From Lethocerus indicus (Eukaryota > Arthropoda > Insecta > Hemiptera > Belostomatidae), in assembly GCA_019843655.1 (NCBI GenBank), contig JACDQD010000003.1:32352224-32416223 (forward strand): a DNA stretch of 64,000 nt, read 5' to 3'. Shown piece after piece: positions 33,904 through 49,836 of the stretch (positions are counted from its first letter, which is position 1; each line of letters opens with the position of its first letter). The notes beneath the pieces are model-generated. The model ran no database searches. It was not told the DNA's origin and was given only the letters and a program-made list of their open reading frames with translations. Made by a program: the position numbers and the translations under genes.

Positions 33904-36432
33904 AAGCGATGCACTAGTTGAACTTAGCTGTTTATTTCTGATTTTGTTGGTACTGCTTGTTTCTTTGACCTGCCTGTTTTAATAGTAGAACGAATTCTAA
34001 AATTACGTTACGAGGGAAACAAAATTGGATAAAAGGTGACTTAAAGGTCTTCAGGCGTTGAATTTTAAAGCTTAATAACTGAAAGATATTAGTTATTAGA
34101 TTAGTTTGTTGAACGAGTTTCCTGTTTACGTAATGTGGACATATTGTTTTGTTTTTTTTTGTACGCGATCCCTGTACTCGTTTTAATTGCAGGTATCCTA
34201 AAGAAAAAACTGGATTAATTTAAATTCGATGATAATCTCATGGGGTCATTACTGTTAGCCCAGTGTCAAATTTGTAGTTCTCCTTGGCTGATCACTTTCA
34301 CCGCCAAATCATGTTTCGCCATGGCCCATGCTCAATTTGCATAACGCCCGATTTCGTACTTCCTATCCTTTGCCTAAGAGGATATTGTCGAAACGAATGA
34401 AAGTCAAACGTGAAGTGTTAAGCAGTGTTTTTTTACGGCTTGTTTACCAAAGTCACACATTTATCATAAACATAAAAAAAATTGTTTTAATTATATTAAT
34501 TATTATTTAATTAAAAAAGATATAGCCTGTAACAAAAAATTTATAAGGAAAGCGTTGTTACCTTACTCAAATTAGGAGAATTTAACATAGCTATCCTAAA
34601 GTAGCCGTATTGTGTACTTGTAATTTTGGGAGGGACATTTGTAGCCCTTACTTGTGAGAACTTCCCGATATACGTATCATGGGCATGTTTTTAATATAAT
34701 AATATATATAACTAATAGTACTGATTTAACCTTTTTTAAAGGTTATATGGGGTCTGTTAGGGTTATATGATTTATTAAAGATATTTTCTGTGGTATCAGC
34801 GAGGATTACACAAGACAGTTAAATGCCTAATTTACCGCGGGAATTTCGCTAAATGGCTAAATCAGACCCACTTATCTTGAGAACCAACTAAACCCGACCT
34901 TCCGACCGGTATTACCGATATTTATTTCACGATATTATAATATGGACCCAGGTCATCAACGGAAATCTCTTCAACGCCATATTGGCGGCACAGTAGTCTG
35001 TAGTTTGGAAATTTAACGGGAACGACGCGTTTCATTTATGTCGCTTCTGGCTCTTGATACTGTCGAGTTTCTTCGCGTGTGTTAGAGATCCGGCCGCTGG
35101 ATTCTTATTGGCCTACCTGTGAGTGGTATTCGGCTGTAGAGGGGTCTGAAGTAGGCCCAGATGTCACTACCATTCGGCGGTGTCACCACCACCCGAATCC
35201 TGCCGGCTTTGAATCCTTTTACTCTCCCCGCCTTTATTGAACCGAGTGTGGCAACACTGGGAATTGGGAAACGCTTTTCAAAACGCTTTCCCACGTTTTT
35301 CCTCAATCCTCGCCTATTTTTCGTAAGGTTGACATTCCTATTATCATTGTTCATTTTCCATTCCGAAATTGCTCAATATCAGTTTGGAAATTTGAGGGCT
35401 TTAAACAAAATTCTGGAGCGGAAAAATTCTCGATTTAAAACGCATCGGAACCGGGTTATTTTCACGAATGGACATTTTCTTGAGCTCTCCCCATCTTCTA
35501 AACTATTAACTCTAATTCAATTTAAGGAAGATTTGCAGCTGAATTCCTCCAGTAGCACGATAACGCTGTAATTCCGACCGCCTTTTTCAGGCACCATTTG
35601 CAGAACCGAGCTGTGTAGTCCGTATTTATCGGGATCCAAATATCTTAGTAAATATCAATAATGCAGAGAGCGGCACCGACAGGCCGAGAACAGGTTTGTT
35701 ACTAGAAAGGGACCGGCGACATCGTGCACGGTAGAATACGACAGTCCACCACTATCTGATTCATTTAATATCTGCTCTTAATATAACTTCATCTTTGATT
35801 AGGGAAGGCACTAGGGAAATTTTCTCCGTTTCCGATCAAAGCATAGTGATAACCTTCATCCGGATCAATTGTCCGGAGATAGTGTGGTAGATCGTACCAC
35901 AAAGTGTGGATAATCGTTGAAAAAGTACAAGAGGAATTAAGATTAATTCCAATTAAAATTCTTCAGATTAAACATTACGTAGCGCATTTTTTTGGTTGCA
36001 GCGATACTCCAAGTTTATCTTCCCGGTTCATTCCCTGACACCAGATAGTAATGTTTCATAACATTATGAATAAAAAATGCACCTATTTAGAAAGCATTTC
36101 TTTGTAGACTATTTCTCTAAATTATATTCAAATGATTTTATCGGCGACAATTATCGGAATTAATTGCATAAGATTACCCTTCCCTCAACTCTTCAATGTA
36201 TTTTTCCCATGTATTGAACTAGACTGCGGATATAAAAATACGTGCCTTGGGATATAAATAAAATGATTGGGGAAGGGAAAATATGGTAGCGGGAGGGCGT
36301 GGTCCATTGTGAGGCTGTGCGATATCCCGGCACGGCCTTATAAATAGGAGAAGAAGAGATGGAAGAGCGTTGAACCGGAGAGGGAGGCGGCCTTGGCCAG
36401 CTAGGCCCACACGCCCCTCCTCCGGCCCACGG
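32845..36432. other. intergenic, no gene seen
   Basis: AT-rich. Contains the (AT)n tract at 33861-33900 and GTGTGGCAACACTGG at about 35246. The 136-codon frame at 35161-35571 is the longest + frame nearby but shows no domain. Confidence 0.5.
33861..33900. repeat. (AT)20 microsatellite
   Basis: Pure AT tract of 40 bases, preceded by an imperfect TATATATAC. Confidence 0.95.
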
Positions 36433-36438
36433 TATATA
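36433..36438 (+). promoter_or_regulatory. TATA-like box within a GC-rich patch
   Basis: GGTATATAGAC lies inside a GC-rich block (36370-36470) of CCTCCTCCGGCCC-type sequence, the sort of context a promoter has. No initiator motif or credible frame follows. The minus frames across it are compositional. Confidence 0.2.
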
Positions 36439-37439
36439 GACGCCTCGCCTTCTCGCCCGCCTTAACCATTTCAAGCCTACCTCTAATAGGCTCCCTTCGG
36501 CCGTTTACCGATTGGGGAAGCCTGTAAAAGAATTGATGACCTCGTCAAGAAACGGGAAGATTCGACACACGGGCGGGCCTAGAACGACCTCCAGCATGTT
36601 GTACACCGTATGTCAGGCGTCACAGTTCGGAAATTTACTTTCTTCAGTGATTGGGTAAACTTAAGAAAAGACAAGTTATGGCCTCAAGAGGAAATGAGAG
36701 AATAGGTCGAGAGAGATTTGACTTGAACCTCGCAGCCGTCCAAAAAGTGTCCCTGAAACAAATTGGTTCAGAATTTAAGGTTGAAGAACCAGTCGCCAGG
36801 CAGTGTTTGAGAGCAAAACTTTCAATTAGTAAAACAAAAACTGACTTAAACCCAGACTCCTTCTGATATTCCTTCTGTAGGGTTTACTGCATTTGTGTAC
36901 AGGCTCAGTTTGATCCCAAAACGCTCTTCTGGAGGGGTATGCTTTTAAGGCGTTCCGCGGGCGGGGTTTAATCGCATAGAGGGAGAATAAAAGGTCCATT
37001 TGGGCAGGAAAAACGCAAACAGGGAGGAAGAATGGTGTTCATGAAAACCGTGAGAGGTTTTCACAAGACGCGAGAATATGCGGGGCATTCATTGGTCTAA
37101 ATAATTTTCCAATTGACCGCGTGCATCGATCTTATTCGAGTCCTCAATAGCCCAGCTGTTGATCGTTCCGTACGTTATAGCGAAATACGCCTATTTAAAA
37201 GCCATGCAACGCGTACAGTTCACTGTTAATTCTATTTATTTTAATGGCCGCAATAAAAAGGCTGCGACATTGCAAACGGGACTCCCCGCAACCGACATGC
37301 GTAATTCATTATATTACTGCCGGAATGTTGTGCGCGAAGCAGAAACCCTATCTCTTGCTTATGCAAATAGCGGGTTGAAGCGATTAAGTGTTGACATTCC
37401 AGACTTTCTCAGCTCCTCAATCTTTAATCTCTATCTATC

Positions 37440-37507
<68 letters not shown>

Positions 37508-40500
37508 ATTGTAATTCTTTAGTAAATTAAAGATGAGAAATAACTGCTTAATACATTTTCATGAAACGTACGATTTATGTTAGAAGTTGTGCTCTTCTTA
37601 ATTAAATAGTCGGTTTATAAGTTGGAATCGAACTCTCAGTGCTGGAGTATATTTATATACATTCTAATTATAAGACATATACTTGATTCCTTTCTTTTGG
37701 CTTGTTATACCAGTGATATTAAGCAGAAAAAATAATTTTATTTTGTTAGAGTAAAATCTTGATACCCCCCACTTATCAATAACAATTGGCTCTGATACTT
37801 GAACCTGTTCTCATTACGGTAGGGCTTATGTACGAGATGAGGGGCAACAATTCAATCAATTGGAAATCCGTATCGAGTGGATCGAAAATAACTCAAATTG
37901 TTTGGTGCAGATGGTTATTATTTGAGAAGGGATTTCCGGTCACCAAGGAAACAGGACTACTTCAGTTAATCCGTAAGCGTAAGCTCATTATAGCGCACTA
38001 ACAATAGCCCTTGATGAATGAATAAACGAATTCCTCTTATATTTTCCAATAATGATCCATTACCATGAAGTAAGCAACAGTTTTTACTTTGTGCATCTGA
38101 ATTTTCTCACCATTAAAATATTACTGAAACATTAAATGATTATGTCAATGAAATAAATTTTGATTGGAATTTAACCTTTTAAGTTTTTCGGCCTGTTTTT
38201 ATGCGGTTTCGAACTAAATGAATCACGAGCAACTCTGGCCATATGATATCTAGAACATCTTTCGTTCTCATTATATTTCTGCTCATCTAAAATATAACTT
38301 CCTAGTAGCATAAGGATCCGATCCAAATCCAAATTACATTCGATCGATTTTCATTGATAAGTTAAAGACTTCTTTCAGTATTCGCCCTTCCGCAACCCGG
38401 ATCAGGGCCACAGTTTGTTCTTCTTCCGATCCGATTAAGAGGATTCTGAGTGTAGGGGCGGGACTTAGCCGGGTGGGGTGGGGGGGGGGAGGGCGGCTAA
38501 TGCCCTGGGACTTAGCGTGGGGGAAAATGGCTTGCAGTGTCCAACACGAGTCATTTCCCACGGAGGCATGAGGGCGGCAAGGGATCATGCATCGAAACAT
38601 TTTCGCAGCCTGGTTCGAAGAATCCAAATAAGGAAGGACGGCTTTCGATAATTATTCACATATACTTTCCCCTTTCATTCGTTGGGTAAATAAATCCGAA
38701 GAAATTGAATTATATATCTTAAAATTACTAATTTTTGACTTTTGATTTTATTGCGTTTATTTCGAAAGGTTTTGAACCTTTGAATCTCTGTCTCTCAGTG
38801 TTATGAAGCGTCCTGTCAACACTGGTCAATACATGGATAGACATATAATCAAGAAAAATTTATCTTTTATTTTAAAAAATGGTACTTCTATGTTCGAATT
38901 CTACGGTTCAAATATTATCTGTGTACCTTCGTGAAAGTGTCGACCATCGATCCTGCAACGCTCGGGTAGTACCCAACGGGTAGAACGGATGCGGGGTTCC
39001 GCTAAATTGGTGAACAAACGAAGACGGGGAACAAACAGAAATTTATTGGACTCGTACCTGGAACGAAAATGGATGGTTTCGGCGATTTATAAGGCGATCC
39101 CTCTTGTACCGTACTTCGGGGTATATCCGAAATTTCCGCTAATTTAAAAGTCGGAATAAAAATTTCCTTGTTGTTGCACCGAACAACCTACGGGTTATTT
39201 ATCAATTCCTGTTCAGTCATATTTCTGTATAAATGAATTTAAAACAATATTGGTCCGCGCTAAAATACAAGTACCAGAAAAATTTAATTATTCGTCATTC
39301 TCTGTATACTATAGAGTTTCTTGTTATTCGAGTGACGCAGGCGGGTTAAGATAGAGTACATGGTGCATGCAAATATTAGACTAAATATAGAAGTGTACAT
39401 TAACAGAGGCAGTGTAGGGTAGGAGACTGAGAGCAGGCGTAAAAAGCCGACCCAGCTGGTGTTGGAGGCTAGTCAGCTGTTGGGTGAGTTGGTCGACCAC
39501 CGTGTACCGTTAACCCCCAGTTTCCTTCCTTCTCCGCCTGCCCGGCGCATAACCGACTCCACAATCCATTCGTTCCATTTCTCTGAGAACGCTGTTCGCC
39601 ACAACTGGAGCCGGGCAACTCAAAGAGCGAGGAGATCTTATATAATCGCTTGAAGGAAGTTGTGTTTCGTCCACACCCCGGGAATTCGTTAGCCTGCAGA
39701 CATAGTCTAACCTGGAACACGTCTGCGGTATTCAATACAGAAATAATTCGACGCGGCACATTTTTGTATTAATTCTTCAGACACAATTATTTTGAATTAT
39801 ATATTTCCGAATCATCGAGGTTTTAACTTATCGGTCCTGCTGCATCCTGTCACTGTTGCCGTAAACGTATAAAAGCTTTTGCGTTCCTTATTAACAGGAA
39901 AATTCTGGGGATAATAGGCCCTTGGAATAAAATTTTTCTTAGCATTCGACGGTTTGTCCGATGATTAATTGCAGGTTATGCTCACGTTATGCTCAGATTG
40001 GGTTTCATCTGTACAGGAACATGTTGCACAGTAAGTCGTCGGCTTGCTCTATCAACGTATCCGTTGTCGATTGGATTGCACTTGGACAGAGCGGTGTCCG
40101 ACCTTCGTCCACGTGACGGCCCCGTTAACCGCAGCTTTCAGCTCACAGTCTCTTTGTACACAGTCTCCTGGCGCAATTATCGTTTATTAAATTAGTTTAT
40201 TCTCTCAGCTTGGTCACTATTTTAAAATTATATTTAATTTATCTTAGGCCAGTACCATTCCTATTTGGCAGCTGAGAATAATTCCCGTATCGTTGTGAAA
40301 TCTTGGTTTAGAAAGCAAGAAGGCAGCTAAAATTTATTCATGCAATCATTTAATTTTCATCGCTTATTTGGTGTTAAACTGGATTATCTTCAATGTCACT
40401 ACAATTTTACCTTGTTTTTGGTTGTTTACCTGAATTCTGATGTTCCTCTGTCATTTTTTCCATCAATAAATACGACCTATAGATCAAAACGGACAGATCA

Positions 40501-42945
40501 AACTTCACTCGTAATTTTAATGTTTTCTTGCGATAAATGGGGTGGATTCAGTAACTCGTTGGGATACAAATATGTTCAGTCAAGATGTGCTCAGATAACT
40601 TCTGAAACTTCTTAATACAAATATTTGCTCGACGACTTATCCTCCCTCCCCCTGCATCCTACTCGAGTTTTATTGAAGCCCCAAATAATCTCCTCCAGAG
40701 TAAACATTCCTCTGAAATATTTGAATCCTTCCAGAATATTATTTCGGAATCTCTCTATGTTTCTAACTTAGAACTTTTAACTTGAACAGTTAAACTGTCC
40801 TGTAACAACAGTGCAGCGACACCGTGAAATTAAGTATCTACCGGACTGTAAAGGATCACCTGTAAGGGTTAACATAATTAACGATATTTGAATAATGTAT
40901 CTCGTTAGATACATAGAGATTTATGACAGCGTTTTTTATCGACCTGTTAGAAATTATAAAGTGTGGACCCTGCGCACGGCCTCGCACGATATCTTGCGCA
41001 ATACCAGCGTTGAGTAGCCGAAAATTGGGCAATAATCCCGGGGGATAAATTGCTGTTGAGAAAGGGCTCTGGGCAGAGGCAGCTTGATCCCACTGCTGTT
41101 CAGCTAATTTAAGGTCCATGCAAAGCTTACCTTTACTTAGGTCCGTAATCCTGGATTATGTTCTGAATATTGCTTAAAACCCCAGACGCGGATAGGACGC
41201 TTCATATTCATCGGTCGGAGAAAAATATGGCCGAATTCGGTATTCCACATGACTGGGAATTATATAGCTTTTAACTGTTGCTTCTAGCGACGAGAATTTC
41301 AGCGTGTTTTTGGTTTTTGTCTCGGCGAGGTAGTATAAAAGTCCGATTCGAATAGCGGACGATAAATGATCGAGCGGATAATTGTTTTCGAGAATACAAC
41401 CTGGTGTTGGGCAGGAGAGCACAAAGAGGGGAACCAGAGGGTGGTAGAATAATGGACTTCTTCTAACCGTCCTTTTTTCAGTCCTCATGGTTGAGAGTCC
41501 TTACTCTTCATAAGATGAGAGAAGGGGATGGAGAAAATTGAGAGCACTGGCGCTGAAGAATGGTGTTTTCATCCCTAGTCAATTCTGTTTTAAGGTTTAG
41601 ATTTACCCCCGTTTTATGTTTAAATCCTTTTCGGAGAGGATATTCAAAGTACGACTTGAGGAGTACTGAGTATTTATCATATTGTTTATATCCTGGCAGT
41701 ATTCTAGTATATTATGGGCGTATGTAACCTATCCTTTAACCGAAATTCGTAAGCCTAACCCTTAGTTTTGTACGTTGTCATTTTCTCTTCTGGTTGGCGT
41801 CTGTTAATGTTTTACTCTCATAGCGCCTGGTGAATGGTTCCTTGAAATAAATTTCTGAACTAATTAATTTCCTCTCGTGGACTAATTCTTGCCCGCGCAT
41901 CCTCGTCTCCGACCAAAGCCTTCGCGGAGGGAAAACCTGAATTCGTTAGGGAAATAAGCGCGGTACAGAAAAAGCCAGAGGCCGAGGAAAGGACGTCGGC
42001 GCGTTGACGCAACGTGTTTACGCCGGGAAGTGGGGCCCAAGCGCAACGCGGACCGCTCCAACGGCCGTCCGCGCGCGCACGCGCAAACCACCGGGGCGAC
42101 TACTTTCGAAAAAGACATTGAAGGTTTCAGATTTGAAACGGAGCGGAAATGCCGAAGGCCGATCGCTTCCGCTGTGTCAACTCTCCAGCGGACGGGCAGT
42201 TGCCGATTTAGGCTCGGAGGAACCCCGGCTAAACACAGGCTGGAAGGGAAGTTCAATATTAGATTAGAAAACTAAATAGGAGCTCCGGGTTAAAATACTT
42301 AAATACCCCAAACAATACCCGCAATTGAATACATCATAACTTAAATTACGAACTTAGGTTTACAACATTCTATTAAGGGTAGATTAAGACAATTTGCGCG
42401 GATGAATGAGAGGAGTTTTCGAGCATGAAGAGGAAATGATTTCAAAATAGTCAGGAACTACGAGAGAAAAACTTTTACCGATGCTAGCCAGACGAGATAA
42501 ATTAACAATAAATAAATCGTCTCACGTATCCAGAAAGAATTTTTTTAACCCCATATTTATTTGTTTACTGATGGCCGCTGTGGGGATCAAGTATTGCTAC
42601 GGACTTAGGGAATCACTTCACTGTGGATTACGGTTACGAAGTTCAGTTAAGGGATAGATTCAGGACTAAGTTTTCTCATAATATACTACTGTGTTCGGAA
42701 AGCTCCCGCTGGTGGGTCGGCACACGGCTACAATAACTTTGAAAACAAGAACGCCGGTCGTGTTTATTGTCGTTTTGTCCGTGATAAAAGTGTCCCTGTG
42801 TCCAATTTAAAATCGCCGCAATCCGATCGATGGGCTCGTTAAGTGACGGGTAAACTTAATTTCCGCCCTGACCGTAAACTCCTTTTTTGGCGTGTCAATG
42901 TTGATCGGCGGCCGGGGAGAAGCCACCGGCGGCCAACACACAGTC
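36439..42945. other. intergenic, no gene seen
   Basis: AT-rich with GC-richer patches at 38440-38600, 39420-39620, 40960-41110 and 41880-42260. The last is CpG-rich and open in three frames at once, so its frames are compositional. Contains the (AT)n tract at 37446-37500 and a ten-G run at 38480-38489. Confidence 0.45.
37446..37500. repeat. (TA)n microsatellite, 55 bp
   Basis: Pure TA tract; the Ile-Tyr repeat in the frame over it is an artefact. Confidence 0.95.
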
Positions 42946-43018
42946 TCAGTTCAGCTTCCTAGGGGCCCACGTTAACTCGGAGTTTCTCTCACCAACTACA
43001 GTCCACTATTTGGTATGT
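42900..43018 (+). promoter_or_regulatory. candidate TATA-less promoter with initiator and possible first exon
   Basis: A CpG-rich block (GATCGGCGGCCGGGG) is followed by TCAGTT at 42946-42951, an arthropod initiator match, and about 65 bases on by TTTG|GTATGT (43013-43018), a fair splice donor. No TATA box is present. Weaker than the candidate at 6.9-7.3 kb. Confidence 0.22.
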
Positions 43019-46470
<3,452 letters not shown>

Positions 46471-46560
46471 TGACTCAATAGCTCGGCCTATGCGGTAGGA
46501 ATCTCAGTACGCAATTGAATGCTCTCAGGGAAATTCGAGCACTCTAAATCGGTTATGAGA
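46471..46560 (+). repeat. tRNA-Lys-like SINE fragment, copy 2
   Basis: GTTGACTCAATAGCTCGGCC then TATGCGGTAGGAATCT aligns with the copy at 25589. TAGCTCGGCCTATGCGGTAG resembles a tRNA A box and D-arm, and AAATTCGAGCACTC about 50 bases on resembles a B box. It is too diverged to be a tRNA gene. Confidence 0.55.
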
Positions 46561-49500
46561 CTTTAATTTCATTTAAATCCGGGATTTGAAAAAAAGGGTC
46601 GCGAAATTAAATTTCAAGACATCGTAAACTTAAACGAACTGAATAAAACTACCTACGCTTTATAAATTCATCGAATACTTCCAGCGAATTACACGTGTCA
46701 CAATTTGCCGCGTACATATTTCAATATGCTCATATAGTATACGTTTTCTGAAAAGGTTATTTTTTAAATTCGTCTCCAAAGCACATTTTGTCATAGTTTT
46801 TTGTACCCGTATATATGGCTTATTCTGGACCACCATCCCTTTCGAATTTCTTAATCATCTTCTCCGGTCCACTGGAAACCATTTATGAACTCGAATTAGG
46901 TTCCCCACCAGCCCTTCTGCTTTCCCTTGTCCGATACCGGGGATTTTGTCCGAAACGACGCCCAATCAATCACTGGCCAACCGACATACAGAACTCGACC
47001 TTTCTTTCTTGTTCGCTGCGATAAACCCTCGGCAATTGCCCCAAAGGCGGTGAACTAATCTTTCTAAAAGGGCTTCGAACTCGAACAAGGTCCGAAAACA
47101 CGGTATTGGCGTAAACTTTACAGCGGCCCGTAGGGGACAGTATCGTAATACCGCGGCAACTGTAGTCGAGTTACTTCTCTATTAACTTGATTAAGTAATT
47201 ATGTACGGCAACAGTGCGCAGTTCTGTTTGCGGCGGTAATAATAGGTCAAACTGAAATGGCGCGCAGTTCAAAAGGGGAGCGCGTTTTTGGATGCAAAAT
47301 ATTAGAGAGGGCTGGGATCTTTTTCGAAGTTATATAGCGGCGGCGTCGGGGGTAGATTTATATTTTTTTTAGCCCCGATTTTCTTCTCTGAATTTATTCG
47401 TTTTTCTCCCAAGTTGAAAAAGAAGTCGGAAGCAGGAGTAGGGACCTGATTGGCGCCCCAGGCAGTCACCGACTCCGCCTCTCGGGCCCGCTTTTGAGTG
47501 TCACTTCAAAGCTTGGTGTCATTAATAAATATGCTATTCGTTAGTTTTCCCATCATCTCAGTCAGACCCGTCCCTCTGTTTACGTTTTCCGAAGCTTCTG
47601 CACGAGAGCGGCTTCCTCCTCTATACAGAAATGAATCCAATCGTACCGCCTATATTTTTATTTTAGAAGTATCTCATTAGTAGAAATCTCATAAATATTA
47701 CTGAGTGAAGACGGAGAGAAGATTTGATTGAGTCAATTTCTTACGAGATAAGCATCTGAAGTTAATTTAGCAGCTAATAACTATTGCTGCAATATTTATT
47801 TCTTGATTAAATAGAGAAGTTAAACAGTTAAAAAACCCATGATTGTTCCGTGAGTTATTTTTAAACATATGAAACAACACTATACTATTTCGAATTTGTA
47901 GGATCCTTAATTCATTTATATTTATTAGTAATATAAAATGCGTACTTTAAATTTTAAGTTAAAATAAGTATCATATTGGGCTGTATAATTTGCGAAAAGT
48001 GGTAGTCAAAAATCGCTTATTATCCCTAGGTATCCCTGGGCAAACAGGGCAAAGTTTTAAACATTTATATTTAAGATATCTGTTCAATTAGATTGAATCG
48101 TTTCGACTGCCATATTTAGTACAGAATTATTGGACAAAAACAGACAATAACTCATGATTATTACATTCATTAAGTTATTTATGTATGAATTAAGCTACCT
48201 CTGCATCTTTTAAAATGTAATAACTGGGGTTAATACGGTACATCTTGTCCGTATTTCTTATGTAGGGGGATATACTTTTTCACCTTACATTTCGGTAATT
48301 GCTTCTAGTTTTTTTTCCTATTTTATACAACTTTGACTACCGAATAAAAATCTTTTGCCCGAAAAATCCTTTTTCATTCTTATCCTAAAAGGTAGCACTA
48401 ATATTAATATCGGGTATCTCGTTTGAGTTTTCTTTTAGAGCACCTTTTAAATGAGTCTGCCGTTTTACCTGTCATCTTTCCTTTTTCATCTTTCTTTGTT
48501 TTCACCCGACAGTTTTAATGCGGGCAAAAAACAAAGGTGTATAATTGATGGTTTCAAAGAGCGTGTCCTATCAAAGGTGTCTCGACGAGAACACGCCCCC
48601 GAGGAATTGTTCCATATTTTTCATTCTATTTGCAACCGCGCAGTCAATAAAAATTCGAATTTTAATATTTTTACGACAATTGAAAGATCCTAGTAACTCG
48701 AAATTGTAAAATTTCAAGGTGAACTTTCAAAATTAAGTTTCCCTTTCATGGACTCCTACGACTCTAGAAATCTTGTACTCAGTACAATGAGAATAGTAAG
48801 AAAAGAGGAAGATTAACAAGACTCATTAACAAACGTACAATATTAATTTGCACATTGCATTACTTATCAGAATCTTTTGTTGAAGCAGGGACAGATATGA
48901 TATGAATGATTTGCGCCAAGACCCCGTGGACCACCTAACGGGGTGTCATAAATTGTACAAGTATAAGTATAGCCATTTTTTTGTTATTAGCAACAGCACT
49001 TTAGCTATTGGCTCACGAGTAATTATAGTTTGTGAAGAAATCGGCATGGATAATAGTGTTCGGAACGCCAGTGAACATTGCTACTGTCGGAGGTGGCTGT
49101 CGCTCGGAGTATTATCTTCCTTTGGGATTGATAGTAAATTGCGCATTGATTATAGGAACAGAGGAACACCCGTTATAGATCGGTACGTTTCTTAATCCAG
49201 CCCTAATTATTATTCGACACGGTTTATGGTCTGGTTTATTATAGAGGTGAAACCGTTTGATCGTTTTGTAGTTAGGTGTGGGTGAGAGTGCGCCCCTATA
49301 TAAGGAAGGCCCGGTGCCCATATCCATAACGGCCCGACACGCAGAATTTAACTCTTGAGCAATATCCACTTATTATATCTCGACCCTCGCCCTGTCGGTT
49401 AGTATTTTAAACGCCGGTGGAACATTGTGCAATCAATGGCCGCTATGTTGACCAAAATCGCTATATTAATTAAGCCTCCGAATGGATACACGAATATAGC

Positions 49501-49796
49501 CCGCGATCCAGTGTGTTTATTCAGTATATCCACTGAACTGTGTACGAGCACAGATTCTAGTTTGAGTTTTCTGTAATTTATGAAGACACTGTCGATTAAT
49601 TGGAACTCGTACCAATTCTTAGATTGTTTATAGCTGTAAATATAGTTGTGTGTTTGGGAATCAGTTCAGAGAATTTGGTTTGGCTTATCATTTGTTCGGT
49701 TGGCGTCTGGCCAACATCGGAAACTTCCCGTCAGCAATGAACGGCTCCAACTTAAATAGTTGAATTTGTTAAATCCTTGTACTTGATCGGGAATTT
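46561..49796. other. intergenic, no gene seen
   Basis: AT-rich. A short hairpin (ACCCCGT/ACGGGGT) lies at about 48921-48944. No gene is supported. Confidence 0.5.
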
Positions 49797-49836
49797 TATT
49801 TTACAAATTCCGGCCTACTCTGTAATTGAACCTGAG
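49797..49836 (-). repeat. tRNA-derived SINE-like fragment, second member of the GGGTTCAATTA family
   Basis: On - it reads CTCAGGTTCAATTACAGAGT, AGGCCGGAATTTGTAAAAT, matching 14889-14945. Head and tail are not recognisable. Confidence 0.5.

Noticed and set aside
35161..35571. 136-codon plus frame
   Set aside because: No recognisable family; it starts in GC-rich and ends in AT-rich sequence with composition following the DNA.
37159..37530. 123-codon frame with an Ile-Tyr repeat
   Set aside because: Its end runs through the (TA)n microsatellite and the rest has no recognisable domain.
37617..37650. Minus-strand GAGTTCGATTCCAAC resembling a tRNA T-arm
   Set aside because: The 80 bases upstream on - are AT-rich with no A box or cloverleaf, and no second copy was seen.
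41340..41375. IADD codons (ATAGCGGACGAT) recalling the reverse transcriptase YADD motif
   Set aside because: No surrounding reverse-transcriptase residues and a stop follows two codons later.
41882..42275. Three overlapping frames of 81-124 codons
   Set aside because: All three are open because the patch is CpG-rich and stop-poor; no peptide resembles a known protein.
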